Source of the DNA: a virus
Length of the DNA: 25,713 nucleotides
IMG/VR virus record: IMGVR_UViG_3300028548_001923
Coordinates: 1-25,713 of that record
Reading direction: 5' to 3' (one strand)
The notes under the pieces are model-generated. The model ran no database searches, was not told where the DNA came from, and was given only the letters and a program-made list of their open reading frames with translations. The translations under genes were made by a program, and so were the position numbers. Positions 5,953 through 12,715 of this stretch are shown in pieces (the first letter of the stretch is position 1; each line of letters opens with the position of its first letter).

Positions 5953-6760
5953 AGAGTTTAACGAAGATAACCTAGCAAAAATGGCAGCTATGATTGGTCA
6001 GACAGATCATAGTAAGGCTGCTGTAGGACTGCCCCGGCTAGCCATTGAACAGCAAAACGAAACTAAAGAGGGGGATGTTCTACCCAAGGGTTCTTTCCGA
6101 TTGCGTATGGGTGATCAGTCTATATATGCTAAAGAGATTGAAGCCCGCCTGTTCATTCGCTACTACTCTTATGATCTGTGGAACAATGATAACCCTGAAC
6201 TATCCGTTCGTACCGTGCTAGCTCCATCGCTTAGTGATGACTTCCCTGATACGAGCGGTGGTAATAAGTGTGGTAAGCTCTCTAAGGATGAGGTAGCTAG
6301 CCTATCTTCTAACTCTATTGAACACGCAAAGCAGAAGAGTATTAAATGTACTCAGGTTATCTATGGTGTCATTACTTCTGCTGAAGGCGCTAAGACTGTT
6401 GATGGTGAAGGCGTGGATATTAAAGATACTCCCTTTATCTGGGCAGCACGAGGCTCTGCTTTCATGCCTGTTGCAAACCATATCCGAGAGGTTCCCTCTA
6501 ACAAGATTATGTTTGCACAGAAAGCAAAGATTAATACTAAGCGTAACGTGAATGGTAGTGTTATCTACTACTCACCTGTTTTTGATAAGCCGAAATCTGT
6601 TAAGGTTGGAGAGAAGGACATTGAACTTCTTAACGGGTTTATGGAAGACATTGAAAAGTGGAATACTAAAGTAGTTAAAGAGTATTCTGAACGTAAGGAA
6701 ACTGTGCTGGCTCGTGATGAACTAGACGTGGCAAACGAGCTAGAGTCAGTCGCAGTCTGA
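5930..6760 (+). CDS. Hypothetical replication protein, candidate ssDNA-binding protein
   Basis: A 276-aa soluble protein with no motif I can name securely. It sits between polymerase and recombination-type exonuclease and is predicted to be beta-rich in the middle (GSFRLRMGDQSIYAKEIEARLFIRYYSYDLW; later IYYSPVFDKP). Its C-terminal tail has repeated acidic residues (LARDELDVANELES). Position, size and acidic tail resemble phage ssDNA-binding proteins such as T7 gp2.5, for which no other candidate is visible, but this is inference. A Cys pair (Cys114 region and KCTQV) is not arranged as a zinc site. AGGAG lies about 10 bases before the ATG at 5930; Met5 is a possible alternative start. The gene overlaps the polymerase gene by 23 bases. 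Confidence 0.6.
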   Translation: MSAVMKIEEFNEDNLAKMAAMIGQTDHSKAAVGLPRLAIEQQNETKEGDVLPKGSFRLRMGDQSIYAKEIEARLFIRYYSYDLWNNDNPELSVRTVLAPSLSDDFPDTSGGNKCGKLSKDEVASLSSNSIEHAKQKSIKCTQVIYGVITSAEGAKTVDGEGVDIKDTPFIWAARGSAFMPVANHIREVPSNKIMFAQKAKINTKRNVNGSVIYYSPVFDKPKSVKVGEKDIELLNGFMEDIEKWNTKVVKEYSERKETVLARDELDVANELESVAV

Positions 6761-7650
6761 TGACTTCAATGCTGCTACATAAAGTACAGCATTTCCTTGA
6801 GAAAGCGTCGAGGGGTGAAGGCGAAGGTCTTCCCCCTCATCTCATTGATGAGTTTAAGGAGATGTGCGGCGCTGCTATCCAAAGGCAGTTTGACAGGAAG
6901 TCTGAATACCGTGTACGTATGTCCGGTGTCGGTAAGCCCCTGTGCCAACAAAAGATGTCAATCCGTGAGGACAGGGAAGAAGATGTAGACTATACTCTTG
7001 TTATGAAATTTCTGTTTGGTGATATCATAGAAGCTATAGCTGTTACTGTGCTTAAAGCTTCAGGTGTAGCTATACAGGGAGAACAAGAAGCAGTTAACCT
7101 TGACATTGGTGGCACAAATCTAAGAGGTACTTACGATGTAAAGATAAACAATAAGATATATGACATAAAGAGCGCAGCGCCCGGATCTTTCTCTATGAAG
7201 TTTGCTGCTAACCGAGGCTACAATAACATTAAGAAGGATGATGTGTTCGGCTATGTTCCACAAGGGTATCTGTACTCAGAAGCTGCTGGCTGTAGCTTTG
7301 GTGGGTGGATAGCTATTAATAAATCTACTGGTGAGTGGGCTGTTTGTGAAGCCCCCTTAATTCAGGATGAAGATAGAAAAGAAGCCTTGGCACTAGCAGA
7401 TAGTAACATACGAGAAGTGCTAAACAATCCAACCATTGACAAATGTTTTACAGATTCTATAGAGACTTATAAAGATAAGGAAACGGGTTCTGTTAAGAAA
7501 ACAGGAAACCGCCTTATGGACAGAACGTGTGGTTACTGTGGATTTAAGAAGTACTGTTGGCCTGACGCGGCTTACAAGATGTCAGCAACATCCAAGGCTA
7601 AGACAAAGCCTAGAGTATGGTATACAAAGCACGTAAAGGATGAAGTGTAA
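6760..7650 (+). CDS. Cas4/RecB-like PD-(D/E)XK nuclease with Fe-S cysteines
   Basis: A 296-aa nuclease. Core motifs are a helix with Glu91 (FGDIIEAI), GTYDVK (Asp126), YDIKSA (Asp135-x-Lys137) and the QGYLYS helix (Gln168). One early cysteine (Cys62 in PLCQQK) and a C-terminal CGYCGFKKYC (Cys257, Cys260, Cys266) reproduce the four-cysteine pattern that holds a 4Fe-4S cluster in Cas4 and AddB. In this position T7 has the gp6 5'-3' exonuclease, so the likely role is end resection, recombination or degradation of host DNA for nucleotide recycling. No CRISPR genes or repeats are nearby, so a CRISPR adaptation role is not implied. It starts on the stop codon of the preceding gene (TGATG). Confidence 0.82.
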   Translation: MTSMLLHKVQHFLEKASRGEGEGLPPHLIDEFKEMCGAAIQRQFDRKSEYRVRMSGVGKPLCQQKMSIREDREEDVDYTLVMKFLFGDIIEAIAVTVLKASGVAIQGEQEAVNLDIGGTNLRGTYDVKINNKIYDIKSAAPGSFSMKFAANRGYNNIKKDDVFGYVPQGYLYSEAAGCSFGGWIAINKSTGEWAVCEAPLIQDEDRKEALALADSNIREVLNNPTIDKCFTDSIETYKDKETGSVKKTGNRLMDRTCGYCGFKKYCWPDAAYKMSATSKAKTKPRVWYTKHVKDEV

Positions 7651-8036
7651 TGCCTCTGTTTGTGACTAACAGGGTAACAGACTTTGAAACCATGCACAAT
7701 CCAGCGGCGGTTTTTGTATACTTTGATACGGTTAAGGGGGATTGTTTTGGTGCAGATAATACCGTTATTAAGTCTCTTAGTGATAACAATAAACAGCAAA
7801 TAATATATAGAAAGAATATGTCTTTTGAAGGGGCTTTCTCAAAAGAAGAGTTTAATACTATTGGCAGAAATAGTATATCTTCTAACTTTGATTCCCTTCG
7901 TTCACACATAAAAAAGGGAAGACTTGTTGTGTTTCCTGTAGTGCCTTTCTCATTAGCAAAGAGCTTATCTAGTAAACTAGCATCTGAGTATATGGACAAG
8001 AGATTTATGGAGTTGGTAAATACCACAGTAGCATGA
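7650..8036 (+). CDS. Hypothetical protein between two nuclease genes
   Basis: A 128-aa soluble protein that I do not recognise. It has alternating hydrophobic strands at the start (AAVFVYFDTVKGDCF) and near the end (KGRLVVFPVVPFS), separated by a polar Ser/Asn-rich region, and finishes in an amphipathic helix. There is no signal peptide, membrane segment or metal motif. It is joined to its neighbours by a TAATG at the start and an ATGA at the end, so it is almost certainly made together with the Cas4-like nuclease and endonuclease I. A role as a partner of either enzyme is possible but not shown. Confidence 0.6.
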   Translation: MPLFVTNRVTDFETMHNPAAVFVYFDTVKGDCFGADNTVIKSLSDNNKQQIIYRKNMSFEGAFSKEEFNTIGRNSISSNFDSLRSHIKKGRLVVFPVVPFSLAKSLSSKLASEYMDKRFMELVNTTVA

Positions 8037-8392
8037 GATTTAGATCAAAATTTGAAGCCGAGGTTGCTATGTCTTTAAACCGGAGGGGTGTTGATTTTGA
8101 GTTCGAGCCTGATAAAATTCCTTATCAGCGTGAACCCAGTGTATACATACCTGACTTTTATATACCAAGTAAGGACATGTACATTGAAGTTAAGGGTAGA
8201 TTGATACAACAAGATAGAGTTAAGCACCTTCTTGTTAAAAAACAAAACCCTGACTTTGAGGTTAAGTTCTTTTTTGCTAACGGCAATAAGAAGATATATA
8301 AAGGGTCAAAGACTAGCCACGCTGATTGGGCGGAACGTCACGGATTTGAGTGGGCAGATAAAAAATTACCTGCGGAGTGGTTTGATGACTGA
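8033..8392 (+). CDS. T7-type endonuclease I (Holliday junction resolvase)
   Basis: A 119-aa homologue of T7 gp3, the structure-specific enzyme that cuts four-way junctions and branched DNA as a domain-swapped dimer. All catalytic residues can be placed: Glu8 (T7 Glu20), Glu23 in FEFE (Glu35), Asp41 in PDFYIP (Asp55), and Glu52-x-Lys54 in IEVKG (Glu65, Lys67). The C-terminal half also follows T7 closely (HLLVKKQNPDFEVKFFF, YKGSKTSHADWAERHG, ADKKLPAEWF). It is somewhat shorter than T7 gp3 (149 aa) mainly at the ends. It likely resolves branched replication and recombination intermediates before packaging and helps degrade host DNA. Confidence 0.93.
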   Translation: MRFRSKFEAEVAMSLNRRGVDFEFEPDKIPYQREPSVYIPDFYIPSKDMYIEVKGRLIQQDRVKHLLVKKQNPDFEVKFFFANGNKKIYKGSKTSHADWAERHGFEWADKKLPAEWFDD

Positions 8393-8780
8393 TGATGATG
8401 ACGGTTTTATTTTTACTATTGGTAACGAGCTAAGTGATGAAGACTCTTTAATAGATGAGGCTATGAGAAATAGGATATCCGAGGAAACATTTTTTCTCTC
8501 CCCTGACAGGCTTTATATAGTTTTTGATCCCGTGTCCGTTGACAAGGTGACAGTTCGTGCCTATGATACCTCTGACGCTGGCGAGGTCAATGCTGCTCAC
8601 ATCCTTCAGCAGGGAATGCTTAGTCTTCTTGAGTCAGACTACGATTACCTGATGCAGCTAGGGCATGAGGCTACTTTAAATAGCATAGAAGAAGAACAGT
8701 CTAAAGAGAACCGCAAGAAAGTGTCTGTTGATGATCTTTACGACAATGTAATAAGAGTTAAATTTAGCGAGGATAACTGA
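8385..8780 (+). CDS. Acidic hypothetical protein
   Basis: A 131-aa protein beginning MTDDDDGFIFTIGNELSDED. The frame extends upstream to 8232, but that part is endonuclease I read in another frame. The ATG at 8385 is preferred because GGAG lies about 7 bases before it and the 8-base overlap fits the operon. The protein is strongly acidic at the N-terminus, has a strand-rich middle (LYIVFDPVSVDKVTVRAYD) and a long helix (NAAHILQQGMLSLLESDYDYL). No family is recognised. It resembles uncharacterised proteins found in replication modules of marine phages. A DNA-mimic role is imaginable from the acidity but is not supported further. Confidence 0.6.
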   Translation: MTDDDDGFIFTIGNELSDEDSLIDEAMRNRISEETFFLSPDRLYIVFDPVSVDKVTVRAYDTSDAGEVNAAHILQQGMLSLLESDYDYLMQLGHEATLNSIEEEQSKENRKKVSVDDLYDNVIRVKFSEDN

Positions 8781-9055
8781 TGCCCGACGAAATAAAATAC
8801 CTTAAACAAAGTGGTGTACTTAACGAACTGAAGGAAGCTGTTAATAGCCCTTCCCACTACACAAAAACGGGTACAGAGACTATTGATATACTCAAAGAGT
8901 CTCTTACAGAAGAAGAATTTAGCGGGTATTTAAAAGGAAACATCTTAAAGTATGTTTGCCGGTATAAGCACAAGGGGATGCCTCTCCAAGACCTGATGAA
9001 ATCTCAATGGTATCTAGACAGGTTAATTAAGGAACAAAGAAGCAATGGCAAGTAA
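8780..9055 (+). CDS. DUF3310 protein (T7 gp1.7 nucleotide-kinase-like core)
   Basis: A 91-aa protein whose residues 22-84 form a DUF3310 domain: NSPSHYTKTG, then IDILKESLTEEEFSGYLKGN, ILKYVCRYKHKG and DLMKSQWYLDRLI. The same pattern (PSHY...EAIEVI...FKGYCFGNILKYRLR) makes up the C-terminal half of T7 gp1.7, a nucleotide kinase acting on dTMP and dGMP. The gene lies directly before ribonucleotide reductase, supporting a role in deoxynucleotide supply. It is shorter than gp1.7 and lacks its Cys-rich N-terminus, so kinase activity cannot be assumed. It starts on the preceding TGA and overlaps the RNR start by 11 bases. Confidence 0.8.
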   Translation: MPDEIKYLKQSGVLNELKEAVNSPSHYTKTGTETIDILKESLTEEEFSGYLKGNILKYVCRYKHKGMPLQDLMKSQWYLDRLIKEQRSNGK

Positions 9056-10961
9056 TTATTTTCCAACAGATTACCAAGAATTTATCCACCTGTCCCGCTA
9101 CGCTAGGTGGTTAGGTGACAGACGGGAAGCTTGGCCTGAAACAGTGGCTAGGTACTTTAATTTTATGGAGTCTCATTTAAAAGAGAACCACAATCACGTA
9201 ATCCCTAACAGGAAAGAACTAGAAGAAGCTGTACTTAGCCTTCAGATAATGCCTTCTATGAGAGCTTTGATGACTTCAGGGCTAGCTCTAGAACGGGATA
9301 ACACTTCTGGGTATAACTGTTCTTACGTGCCTATTGACTCTCCTCGTTCCTTCGATGAGATATTGTACGTACTTATGTGTGGTACAGGGGTGGGATTCTC
9401 TGCAGAGCGCCAATATACAGATAAACTCCCTGTTGTTAATGAACAGTTTGAAGATACCGAAACAACTATCATTGTACAGGATAGTAAGGCTGGGTGGGCT
9501 AGGGCGCTGCGAGAGCTAATCGCGTGCCTCTACGCTGGTCATGTGCCAGAATGGGACTTATCGCGCCTACGCCCTGCTGGAGCGCGTTTAAAGACGTTTG
9601 GGGGTAGGTCGTCTGGCCCCGCCCCTCTTGATGACTTGTTGAAGTTTACCGTGACCCTATTTAAATCTGCTGCCGGTAGAAAGTTATCTACAATAGAATG
9701 TCACGATCTTGTTTGTAAGATTGCAAGTGTTATTGTTGTGGGGGGTGTTAGGAGATCCGCTCTTATATCCCTATCTGATCTTAACTCTAACAGGATGCGC
9801 GTGGCTAAGTCAGGGGAGTGGTTTAGAGAATATCCGTACAGAGGGTTAGCTAATAACTCTGCAGTGTATGAGAATCGTCCTGATATGAATACGTTTCTAA
9901 AAGAATGGTACTCACTATATGAGTCAAAGTCTGGAGAGAGGGGTATATTTAATCGTGGGTCAGCACAGAATAAAGTGGCTGGTATTGGTCGTCGTGATCC
10001 TGATCATGTATTTGGAACTAACCCTTGCTCAGAGATTATTTTACGACCCTATCAATTCTGTAATCTTACAGAAGTAGTTGTTAGGGCTGAAGACACTCTT
10101 TCAAGCCTTGCAAAAAAGGTAGGGTTAGCAACGCAGCTTGGAACTTATCAAGCGTCGTTAACAGACTTTAAATATCTTAGAAAGATATGGAAGGACAATA
10201 CAGAAGAAGAGCGATTGCTTGGTGTTAGTCTTACAGGCATTTTAGATAACCACGTATTATCAACAGTGGATGATACTCTACCCGCTGTCTTAATTGGGTT
10301 AAAAGAAATAGCAGTTAAGAGCAATGCTAAACTAGCCAAGGAGATTGGCATAAACCAGTCTACGGCTATTACCTGTGTAAAGCCTTCCGGCACAGTTTCT
10401 CAGTTAGTGGATAGTGCCTCTGGTATTCACCCCCGTCATAGTGAGTACTATGTACGTACTGTTCGTGGAGACAATAAAGATCCACTAACTCAGTTTATGA
10501 TACAATGTGGTATTCCTAGCGAACCTGCTATAGGTAATGAAGATAATATGACAGTGTTTTCCTTTCCTGTAAAAGCGCCAAAGGGTGCACTTACAAGGGA
10601 AAACCTTACTGCAATTAATCATCTTGAGCTTTGGAAAATATATGCAGAGTGTTGGTGTGAGCATAAGCCCTCTATCACTGTCTCTGTAAAAGAAGAGGAG
10701 TGGTTAGAGGTAGGCTCTTGGGTATATGAAAACTTTGATCAAATCTCCGGCGTTTCTTTTCTGCCCTATTCGGATCACACATACCAGCAAGCACCCTATA
10801 CGGAGTGTAGTCAGGAAAATTATAATGACCTATTGACAAAGATGCCCGATCTGATAAATTGGGATGACTTGAGAAAGATGGAAGTAGAAGACACCACCAC
10901 CGGCTCTCAGGAGCTAAGTTGCACAGGTGATGTTTGTGAAGTTGTTGATATAGGAGTTTAA
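9045..10961 (+). CDS. nrdJ: Class II (B12-dependent) ribonucleoside-triphosphate reductase
   Basis: A 638-aa monomeric adenosylcobalamin-dependent reductase that turns ribonucleoside triphosphates into deoxy forms. All the redox and radical residues known from Lactobacillus leichmannii RTPR are present with matching spacing. Cys92 (YNCSYVPID) matches Cys119, Cys328 and Glu330 (NPCSEI) match Cys408 and Glu410, Cys339 (FCNLTEV) matches Cys419, and the C-terminal pair Cys626/Cys631 (CTGDVC) matches Cys731/Cys736. The enzyme is about 100 residues shorter than L. leichmannii RTPR, with all catalytic parts kept. Use of B12 means the host must make or import cobalamin. No cobalamin riboswitch is present: the gene is fused into the operon by an 11-base overlap. 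Confidence 0.95.
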   Translation: MASNYFPTDYQEFIHLSRYARWLGDRREAWPETVARYFNFMESHLKENHNHVIPNRKELEEAVLSLQIMPSMRALMTSGLALERDNTSGYNCSYVPIDSPRSFDEILYVLMCGTGVGFSAERQYTDKLPVVNEQFEDTETTIIVQDSKAGWARALRELIACLYAGHVPEWDLSRLRPAGARLKTFGGRSSGPAPLDDLLKFTVTLFKSAAGRKLSTIECHDLVCKIASVIVVGGVRRSALISLSDLNSNRMRVAKSGEWFREYPYRGLANNSAVYENRPDMNTFLKEWYSLYESKSGERGIFNRGSAQNKVAGIGRRDPDHVFGTNPCSEIILRPYQFCNLTEVVVRAEDTLSSLAKKVGLATQLGTYQASLTDFKYLRKIWKDNTEEERLLGVSLTGILDNHVLSTVDDTLPAVLIGLKEIAVKSNAKLAKEIGINQSTAITCVKPSGTVSQLVDSASGIHPRHSEYYVRTVRGDNKDPLTQFMIQCGIPSEPAIGNEDNMTVFSFPVKAPKGALTRENLTAINHLELWKIYAECWCEHKPSITVSVKEEEWLEVGSWVYENFDQISGVSFLPYSDHTYQQAPYTECSQENYNDLLTKMPDLINWDDLRKMEVEDTTTGSQELSCTGDVCEVVDIGV

Positions 10962-10964
10962 GAT

Positions 10965-11291
10965 ATGAATAAGATTGTTCTATCAGTAGTGGGTATTGCT
11001 GCCTTCACTATGACCGTTGCTGCAGCAGCTATACCTAGTGACTGTGGTTATGATTCTGATGGTAATTTTCGTCTAGGGAATGGACAGGTAGCTTCCCACT
11101 CTACATGGGAACATGCTGCGGCGTGTGCTCATAAAGGTATTCTGCCACCCATTGTCGCAGAACGTCTAGGGCGTTGGGGTACTCTAGGAGAAAGGGTTGA
11201 GGCTAATTACCTTCGCTCAGTGAACACCCGAATCCAAGAGGAGAAGAGAAAAAGAGAAGTTGAAGTACAACCTCTTCCTCTTATTAAATAA
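10965..11291 (+). CDS. Small secreted/periplasmic hypothetical protein
   Basis: A 108-aa protein with a Sec signal peptide: MNKIVLSVVGIAAFTMTVAAAA, with likely cleavage near residue 22. The mature part has two cysteines (Cys27, Cys54) that could form a disulfide, an AHKGILPPIVAERLGRWG segment and a Lys/Arg/Glu-rich helix at the end. AGGAG lies about 8 bases before the ATG. No family is recognised. An exported protein is odd inside a replication and nucleotide operon. If expressed early it could act in the periplasm during takeover, for example against superinfection, but that is a guess. Confidence 0.65.
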   Translation: MNKIVLSVVGIAAFTMTVAAAAIPSDCGYDSDGNFRLGNGQVASHSTWEHAAACAHKGILPPIVAERLGRWGTLGERVEANYLRSVNTRIQEEKRKREVEVQPLPLIK

Positions 11292-11761
11292 TGATACACG
11301 AAGTTCAGATAACCGGGGACATGCGCCGACTAGCTGAACGCAAGGCTACTATCTTGGGGGAGCTAAATAACTCTATAGAGAGGGGCGCGGGTTCTCAGTC
11401 TGGATACTTGGGGGAGATGATAGTTGTAAGCGTTCTGGGTGGCTCTCACGAAAACACCTTCGACTACGATGTTGCTCTTGAAGACGGAACAACAATTGAT
11501 GTAAAAACTAAAAGAGTATCTTCTCCCCCAAAAGATTACTATGCTTGCTCAGTTGCTAAGTTTAATGCCAAACAGAAGTGTGACTCGTATGCTTTTGTCA
11601 GAATTATGAATAATATGTCTGTTGGCTGGTACTTAGGAAAGATAGACAAAGATAAGTTCTTCAGCCTCTCCACTGAACATGTACGAGGTGAAACTGATCC
11701 AGATAACGGTTTTGTTTTTAGAGCAGACTGTTACAACTTGCCAATAGCCCTGCTAGAGTAA
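11291..11761 (+). CDS. PD-(D/E)XK restriction-endonuclease-like protein
   Basis: A 156-aa protein with the sequence hallmarks of the restriction-endonuclease fold. An early helix has Glu42 (GYLGEMIV), followed by FDYDVALEDG (Asp58/Asp60) and then IDVKTK (Asp70-x-Lys72), the D...(D/E)xK core. Strands and a Trp-rich tail (GWYLGKIDKDKFF) follow. Proteins of this shape occur widely in phage replication modules, and some act as nucleases on host or branched DNA; the substrate here is unknown. It starts on the stop of the secreted protein gene (TAATG) and is followed four bases later by the last gene of the operon. Confidence 0.65.
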   Translation: MIHEVQITGDMRRLAERKATILGELNNSIERGAGSQSGYLGEMIVVSVLGGSHENTFDYDVALEDGTTIDVKTKRVSSPPKDYYACSVAKFNAKQKCDSYAFVRIMNNMSVGWYLGKIDKDKFFSLSTEHVRGETDPDNGFVFRADCYNLPIALLE

Positions 11762-11765
11762 GACA

Positions 11766-11993
11766 ATGACTAAAAAACCTGACGCCCTTTTATATAAGAT
11801 GTCCGTTTCTATTACAACGGGTGGTCACATAGCCTTGGATTTTGAGGGACCGCCTTCAGCTAAAGATATTGAAAGTATTTTTGATAGCTGGAATCCTGAC
11901 TTTGAACACACAAAAAAAATAGTCTCGCTGGTAAATTACCTACGAGACTATAGTGATCAACAGTACAGGGACTTAAAAGGAGTTATTTACTAG
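11766..11993 (+). CDS. Last gene of the rightward operon, hypothetical
   Basis: A 75-aa soluble protein (MTKKPDALLYKMSVSITTGGHIALDFEGPP) with an N-terminal strand pair and two C-terminal helices (IESIFDSWNPDFEHTKKIV, LVNYLRDYSDQQYRDLKG). No family is recognised. Its 3' end holds the hairpin of the leftward terminator (11920-11950), which therefore encodes part of the second helix. Its stop codon overlaps the opposing lipoprotein gene by 11 bases. The ribosome site is poor (GAGTAAGA), so translation may depend on coupling. Confidence 0.6.
   Translation: MTKKPDALLYKMSVSITTGGHIALDFEGPPSAKDIESIFDSWNPDFEHTKKIVSLVNYLRDYSDQQYRDLKGVIY
11912..11950 (-). terminator. Intrinsic terminator of the leftward late operon
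   Basis: On the minus strand TAGTCTCG pairs perfectly with CGAGACTA (11943-11950 with 11920-11927). The 15-base loop contains a possible inner GGT/ACC stem, and eight T residues follow directly (11912-11919). It lies about 33 bases after the stop of the last leftward gene (11983). It is wholly inside the opposing 75-codon gene. Confidence 0.85.
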
Positions 11994-12384
11994 GGGTTTT
12001 TACAACCTCTTTTGGCGTTACCGCCTTTTCATAGTAGATAATCAATTCCTTTTGCTGTTGAATAAACCTTTTTAGTTCCGACATATTCAAGGCAAGTGTT
12101 TCGTAGTCTCTTACACTTATTGCGTAGAATAAAAAGTCACCATTTTCTTTTGAGAATCTTTCTTTAAATTCTTGAAAGTTATTCTCATTGACAACATAGA
12201 AGTATAGCCCATTCATGTCCACAGGTCGCGGACGATTTTGAATGGGTATTTTTCTTTCTACTTCTACCGTCTTAACCTCTAACGGCATGATCTTTTTAAA
12301 GGTACTACAACCACTACTTAATAGTAGGAGCGGGGGCAGCACCAGAAATAATTTCCAGTGACCTAAGCAATTTCTTAGTTCCAT
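11983..12384 (-). CDS. Outer-membrane lipoprotein, candidate o-spanin (Rz1-like)
   Basis: A 133-aa lipoprotein. The signal is a hydrophobic stretch LFLVLPPLLLL ending in a lipobox-like LSSGC, with lipidation expected at Cys26. The mature part has EVKTVEVERKIPIQNRPRPVD, a globular segment (LYFYVVNENNFQEFKERF) and a long helix (MSELKRFIQQQKELIIYYEKAV). It begins inside the upstream coiled-coil membrane gene in another frame, with 71 bases of overlap, the arrangement typical of Rz/Rz1 spanin pairs that fuse inner and outer membranes at lysis. It is longer than classic Rz1. The globular segment and helix match a protein common in marine phages without proven function. Its last codons carry the rightward terminators. 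Confidence 0.68.
   Translation of the reverse strand: MELRNCLGHWKLFLVLPPLLLLSSGCSTFKKIMPLEVKTVEVERKIPIQNRPRPVDMNGLYFYVVNENNFQEFKERFSKENGDFLFYAISVRDYETLALNMSELKRFIQQQKELIIYYEKAVTPKEVVKTPSK
11992..12013 (+). terminator. First candidate terminator of the rightward operon
   Basis: AGGGGTT (11992-11998) pairs with AACCTCT (12004-12010), with one G-U pair and a 5-base loop, and is followed by TTT. It begins inside the stop codon of the last rightward gene. The T-run is short, so it may work only with the second hairpin just downstream. It overlaps the 3' end of the leftward lipoprotein gene. Confidence 0.5.
12014..12029 (+). terminator. Second candidate hairpin-T element of the rightward operon
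   Basis: GGCG-TTAC-CGCC (12014-12025) followed by TTTT. The stem is short but all G-C. Tandem placement after the first hairpin suggests the two act together to stop rightward transcripts. Confidence 0.4.
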
Positions 12385-12715
12385 TGTTTATTTTCTTTTC
12401 TACTAATTTAGGTTTCTTAAGGCTAAGAGCCGCCAGATTATGCTTTCTTAATTTATTTATAAGAACATCTCTATAACTATTAGCCTTATCTAGTCTGGCG
12501 TTAAGATCTTTGGTCAACGCGGCAAACTTTTCCCTGTCTTCTATCATCGTGTTGATGGTTTGGTCCTGTAGTTTTTTGGCTACTTTAAGTTTTGCGCCAT
12601 TCTCTGTAAGCACTTGGATACGTTCTTGTGTATCTTTATAGTAGTAGTAAGCACCATATCCTGCACTCCCTACAAACCCAAGGACTAATATTAAAAGATA
12701 TACCTTTAGCATCAC
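12314..12715 (-). CDS. Membrane-anchored coiled-coil protein, candidate i-spanin (Rz-like)
   Basis: A 133-aa protein with an N-terminal membrane anchor (residues about 4-24, VYLLILVLGFVGSAGYGAYY) and a periplasmic coiled coil (about 27-100, DTQERIQVLTENGAKLKVAKK and onward). A basic, Pro-ending tail follows (KKINNGTKKLLRSLE...PAPTIK). This topology is that of inner-membrane spanins. The lipoprotein gene starting within its 3' end supports the pairing. The spanin complex would act last in lysis, after holin and endolysin. It overlaps the upstream EF-hand gene by 4 bases. Confidence 0.72.
   Translation of the reverse strand: MMLKVYLLILVLGFVGSAGYGAYYYYKDTQERIQVLTENGAKLKVAKKLQDQTINTMIEDREKFAALTKDLNARLDKANSYRDVLINKLRKHNLAALSLKKPKLVEKKINNGTKKLLRSLEIISGAAPAPTIK

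Noticed and set aside
6760-7650. CRISPR-Cas system suggested by the Cas4-like gene
   Set aside because: No repeat-spacer array, cas1 or cas2 is visible; phage Cas4-like nucleases commonly occur alone.
8232-8384. Longer start for the acidic 131-aa protein
   Set aside because: This stretch is the endonuclease I gene in another frame; 8385 has a ribosome site and the acidic start typical of the operon's proteins.
9045-9100. Cobalamin riboswitch before the RNR gene
   Set aside because: The RNR start overlaps the DUF3310 gene by 11 bases, leaving no leader in which such a structure could form.
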